Shown piece by piece: positions 7,206 through 9,699 of a stretch of DNA of 9,699 bases. The stretch lies in contig JAGWRQ010000071.1 of the NCBI GenBank assembly GCA_028869615.1, forward strand, positions 1 to 9,699, read 5' to 3'. Both the position numbers and the translations under genes were made by a program. Position 1 is the stretch's first letter, and the number at the start of each line of letters is the position of its first letter. The notes below the pieces were generated by a model that did no database searches, had not been told where the DNA came from, and worked only from the letters and a program-made list of their open reading frames with translations. This stretch comes from Candidatus Methylomirabilota bacterium (GTDB lineage Bacteria; Methylomirabilota; Methylomirabilia; Methylomirabilales; Methylomirabilaceae).

Positions 7206-8372
7206 TTACAGCACTCGCTTGAGCCCGTGAATGGCCTGGCGAGTCCGGTGCTCGTTTTCCACCAGGGCAAATCGCACATACGCATCCCCATACTGTCCGA
7301 ACCCGATCCCCGGGGACACGGCGACCTTCGCCTTGTCGAGGAGGAACTTCGAAAATTCCAGGGACCCCATGGCCAGGTACGACTCGGGGATCTTTGCCCA
7401 AACGAACATGGTTCCCTTCGGCTTCGACAGATTCCACCCGATCCGGTTCAGCCCGTCCACCAGCACGTCGCGCCGCGTCCGGTAGGTCTCAACCGTCTGC
7501 CCCACGCACGCCTGCGGGCCGTTCAGCGCGATGATCGCCGCGATCTGTATCGGCTGAAACATGCCGTAATCCAGATAGCTTTTGAGCCGCGTCAGCGCCG
7601 CAATGATCCGCGGATTGCCAACGCAGAACCCGACCCGCCAGCCAGGCATATTGTAGCTCTTGGAGAGCGTGAAGAACTCCACCCCGATCTCCTTTGCCCC
7701 AGGGACCTGCAAGAGGCTTGGCGCCTGATAGCCATCAAAGGTCAGATCCGCATAGGCCAGATCGTGGATCAGGATCAGGTGGTGCTCCTGCGCGAACGCC
7801 ACGACCTTTTCGAAAAACTCGAGATCCACGGTGGCGGTGGTGGGGTTGTGGGGGAAGCTCAGGATCAGCAGTTTGGGCGGCGGCCAGATCTCCCGATGAG
7901 CGGCTATCAACGCCTCATAGAAGTCGACGCCCTCTTCGAGGCGAACGCTGCGGACATCCCCCCCAGCGATAATCACGGAGTACGGATGGATCGGATAGGT
8001 CGGACTCGGCACCAGGGCAACATCCCCCGGTTCTACGACCGCCAAGGCCAGGTGCGAAAGCCCCTCCTTGGCGCCAATGGTTGCAATCGCCTCCCGCTCG
8101 GGATCGATCTCAATCCCATATCGCCGCCCATACCAGTCGGCGATGGCGGACCGGAGCTTTGTGATCCCGCGCGAGGCGGAGTACCGGTGGTTGCGAGGGT
8201 TCCTGGCCGCCTCACAGAGCTTCTCTACGATGTGGGGAGGGGTCGGCAGATCGGGATTGCCCATCCCGAAGTCGATAATATCCTCGCCCCGGGCTCGCGC
8301 CTCGACCTTCAGTTCGGTCACGATGTTAAAGACGTACGGGGGCAGCCGACTGATTCGGTGGAACTCCTCCAT
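7206..8372 (-). CDS. alaC: PLP-dependent aminotransferase, AlaC (YfdZ) type alanine transaminase
   Basis: A cytoplasmic class I/II (fold type I) aminotransferase of 388 residues. It resembles E. coli AlaC along its whole length: R9-L-P-P-Y-V-F-N16, D31-I-I-D-F-G-M-G-N-P40, Y64-S-A-S-R-G69, and E337-L-E-F close to the C-terminal S353-P-G-I-G-F-G359. AlaC interconverts pyruvate and alanine with glutamate. Catalytic features are N176-P-T, D204 with Y207, the PLP-binding Lys in S237-K238-S-Y-N, R246, and the carboxylate-binding Arg R367. Related enzymes include LL-diaminopimelate aminotransferases and methionine-type transaminases, so the exact substrate is less certain than the family. The ATG at 8372 has AAAGGAG 5 bases upstream. 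The gene starts a probable two-gene unit with purF and has its own promoter candidate; any metabolic link to purine synthesis is not evident. Confidence 0.88.
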   Translation of the reverse strand: MEEFHRISRLPPYVFNIVTELKVEARARGEDIIDFGMGNPDLPTPPHIVEKLCEAARNPRNHRYSASRGITKLRSAIADWYGRRYGIEIDPEREAIATIGAKEGLSHLALAVVEPGDVALVPSPTYPIHPYSVIIAGGDVRSVRLEEGVDFYEALIAAHREIWPPPKLLILSFPHNPTTATVDLEFFEKVVAFAQEHHLILIHDLAYADLTFDGYQAPSLLQVPGAKEIGVEFFTLSKSYNMPGWRVGFCVGNPRIIAALTRLKSYLDYGMFQPIQIAAIIALNGPQACVGQTVETYRTRRDVLVDGLNRIGWNLSKPKGTMFVWAKIPESYLAMGSLEFSKFLLDKAKVAVSPGIGFGQYGDAYVRFALVENEHRTRQAIHGLKRVL

Positions 8373-8384
8373 CCACGCTCCTTT

Positions 8385-8402
8385 CGGTCACCGTGGCGAC
8401 CG
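8385..8402 (-). promoter_or_regulatory. Stem-loop adjoining the alaC ribosome-binding site
   Basis: The minus-strand transcript reads CGGUCGCCACGGUGACCG here. Seven pairs, one of them G-U, close a four-base loop. The stem ends directly at the AAAGGAG ribosome-binding site (8384-8378). It could influence translation of alaC, or at DNA level act as an imperfect operator dyad. No known riboswitch is recognised. Confidence 0.35.
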
Positions 8403-8428
8403 CTCATCTCGATGCTAAGTTCGCCTCC

Positions 8429-8457
8429 ACGCTACCAAAAGGGGGCAACACTGTCAA
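8429..8457 (-). promoter_or_regulatory. Candidate sigma-70-type promoter for alaC-purF
   Basis: A perfect TTGACA -35 (8457-8452) is followed after 17 bases by TAGCGT (8434-8429), which matches three -10 positions including the conserved first T, A and last T. It lies in the gap upstream of alaC and would give a leader of about 50 bases. The sequence just downstream of the -35 (GTGTTG) resembles that of the radC promoter candidate. Confidence 0.45.
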
Positions 8458-8495
8458 ACAGAATTGCGATCTCGAGAGGTCTCCCGCGTCATTGC

Positions 8496-8517
8496 GAAGC
8501 TGTTGCTTTGCAGCTTC
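8496..8517 (-). terminator. Weak stem-loop after the methyltransferase gene
   Basis: GAAGCTG and CAGCTTC form a 7-bp stem around an 8-base loop, 35 bases past the methyltransferase stop and upstream of the alaC promoter candidate. The position suits transcript ending, but there is no U-run, so this is tentative. Confidence 0.25.
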
Positions 8518-8552
8518 AGATTGGCTTGCCACTGTCGTCGGCACTCACTTCA

Positions 8553-9699
8553 TCAGAATGCCGGCGTCGGCACACGGCCCCAGGCGGTCTCGACGGGGAG
8601 AGTCTTTGCATCGAGCACGTTGAGGCTGTGCACATCCAGATCAACCATGAAATCGGGTGTCCGAACGGCATTCAACGCGAACACATCGGCCGGCTTGATG
8701 ACGGCAACGTTCGATACTTTCAGGAAGATGAGTCGTCTCACCGAACCAGCAGCTATGCTGTGTTTCGAATGTGGGGGCTCGAAGGCGGAACGCTGTGCGC
8801 CTCCCAGGTGACCAAAGGGATGAAAAATCCAGTCAGTAAACCTGCTGATTGCATGCTGGTGTTTATAGAGCTGCCACTCGCCCCCAGTATCCGCAATCAG
8901 TCCCTGCATGACGTAGTTCGTCGGCAGAAAATACGCAACGTATGACTCGTTCTCTTTCAACCGCGATCGGACCTCGTCTACCTTGAGGATGTCCGCCATC
9001 CGGTTCTGCATCAGCGGCTCATCTTCTGGCAGCACTGCAAGCGCGACCACGTTCGAGTCTGTCCATATGGGAAGATGCGTTACCGTGTACTGCCGTAGGA
9101 GAAATGCCCCTCCGATTGCGCAGATCGCAATCAGGACGAACAGAGCGACCTTGCTCGCGACGGTTGCAAAGGCGATCGAGCGTTCAAGCGATTTCGGCAG
9201 GAACATGCCCGTTCCTCGCATGTATTCGCTGTAGGTATCCGGGTACTGCGCCAGCATGCGCCGCTCCTCGTCTTTGGACAAGGCGTAGTACACCGTAACC
9301 ATCACGAGCCACAAGACAACAACGATGAACCTGGGCCAGAGGATGGCTAGACCGGCGCCCGCAATAGCGAGCGCGAGGTACTGGGGATGCCTGATCCAGC
9401 GATAGGCCCCTTTCACAACAGTCCCTCTCTGTAGGAACTTGCTCCAGTAAACCTGAATCGCGCAGATGAGAAAGATGGCAATACCGAGCAAAAACAAAAT
9501 CGAGCCCATCACGCGCACGGCTCTCAGTGGCGCATTGGGCGGTACAACCATGTGGGTGAAGAAGAAAGCGCTGAGCCACTTCGTGGCCTGGTACTTTGCT
9601 AAGCCCAGGAGAACCCGATTGAACGCGGAATAGAAGAAGCCGGCAAAGGGACTGATCATTATCAGGATTTCAAAGCAGATCACGAAGTAGAGAACAATG
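8553..9699 (-). CDS. ICMT/PEMT-like membrane methyltransferase with unrecognised C-terminal domain, 5' end outside the window
   Basis: The frame stays open to the window edge. A GTG at 9683 is a possible start, but it has no ribosome-binding site and lies inside a hydrophobic helix that runs on upstream, so I treat the gene as truncated by the window. Numbering from that GTG, membrane segments are at about 1-20, 57-80, 103-134 (two) and 171-196. The core G92-A-Y-R-W-I-R98-H99-P100-Q-Y102 and D138-E139-E140-R141, then Y152-S-E-Y, match the SAM-binding pattern of the isoprenylcysteine carboxyl methyltransferase and phospholipid methyltransferase families. Bacterial members act on lipids or other small hydrophobic molecules, and the substrate here is unknown. 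Residues about 197-376 form an extra, largely polar domain that I do not recognise. It has an H275-x-H277 pair and ends in P-T-P-A-F. Base composition looks less GC-rich than in the hppA operon. Confidence 0.75.
   Translation of the reverse strand, partial: IVLYFVICFEILIMISPFAGFFYSAFNRVLLGLAKYQATKWLSAFFFTHMVVPPNAPLRAVRVMGSILFLLGIAIFLICAIQVYWSKFLQRGTVVKGAYRWIRHPQYLALAIAGAGLAILWPRFIVVVLWLVMVTVYYALSKDEERRMLAQYPDTYSEYMRGTGMFLPKSLERSIAFATVASKVALFVLIAICAIGGAFLLRQYTVTHLPIWTDSNVVALAVLPEDEPLMQNRMADILKVDEVRSRLKENESYVAYFLPTNYVMQGLIADTGGEWQLYKHQHAISRFTDWIFHPFGHLGGAQRSAFEPPHSKHSIAAGSVRRLIFLKVSNVAVIKPADVFALNAVRTPDFMVDLDVHSLNVLDAKTLPVETAWGRVPTPAF

Noticed and set aside
8480..8540. Degenerate copy of the common TCATTGCGA...GCAATCT intergenic repeat
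   Set aside because: Only short pieces agree; without further copies to compare this cannot be told from chance.
7227..8945. Plus-strand open frame of 572 codons opposite alaC
   Set aside because: It mirrors the coding frame of the well-supported alaC gene, has no family resemblance and runs into the next gene; a typical antisense shadow in GC-rich DNA.
9681..9683. GTG at 9683 as the true start of the methyltransferase
   Set aside because: No ribosome-binding site is present, and an in-frame hydrophobic stretch continues upstream to the window edge.

Overview
The window is a stretch of bacterial chromosome of fairly high GC content. All six recognisable genes lie on the minus strand, so they are transcribed from high to low coordinates. 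I see no insertion sequence, phage gene, CRISPR array, rRNA or tRNA. The gene content is that of a free-living bacterium with an H+-pumping pyrophosphatase. The lineage cannot be fixed from the sequence: NC10/Methylomirabilota or another deep-branching Gram-negative group is a guess from gene style only.

Layout in transcription order. (1) 9699-8553 holds the 3' part of a membrane methyltransferase of the isoprenylcysteine carboxyl methyltransferase (ICMT)/PEMT-like type, with an unrecognised C-terminal domain; its start lies outside the window. (2) 8372-7206 is an AlaC-type alanine aminotransferase with a good promoter candidate and a stem-loop beside its ribosome-binding site. (3) 7186-5768 is PurF, the first enzyme of de novo purine synthesis, 19 bases after the aminotransferase and probably co-transcribed with it. 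(4) A 219-base gap follows, with two stem-loops and no gene. (5) 5548-3230 is HppA, a membrane-integral pyrophosphatase whose K+ site residue marks it as the K+-independent, H+-pumping type. (6) Six bases later, 3223-1946 encodes a soluble protein with PRC-barrel-like, MgtE-N and paired CBS regions but no MgtE membrane channel. (7) After 24 bases, 1921-686 encodes an Nramp-fold transporter whose metal-site motifs are changed in the manner of the Nramp-related magnesium transporters (NRMT). (8) 614 to the window edge is RadC, missing its last residues, with its own promoter candidate.

The most interesting part is 5548-686. It looks like one operon joining an Mg-PPi-consuming H+ pump, a stand-alone Mg2+-sensor-like module and an NRMT-like transporter. 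I infer a split Mg2+ uptake system, with the MgtE-type sensor encoded apart from a pore of a different family. A perfect 9-bp inverted repeat with a 9-base loop sits exactly on the hppA/sensor junction. It pairs a GGAGG inside hppA with the CCTCC just before the sensor start, and could tune how much of the second and third genes is made.
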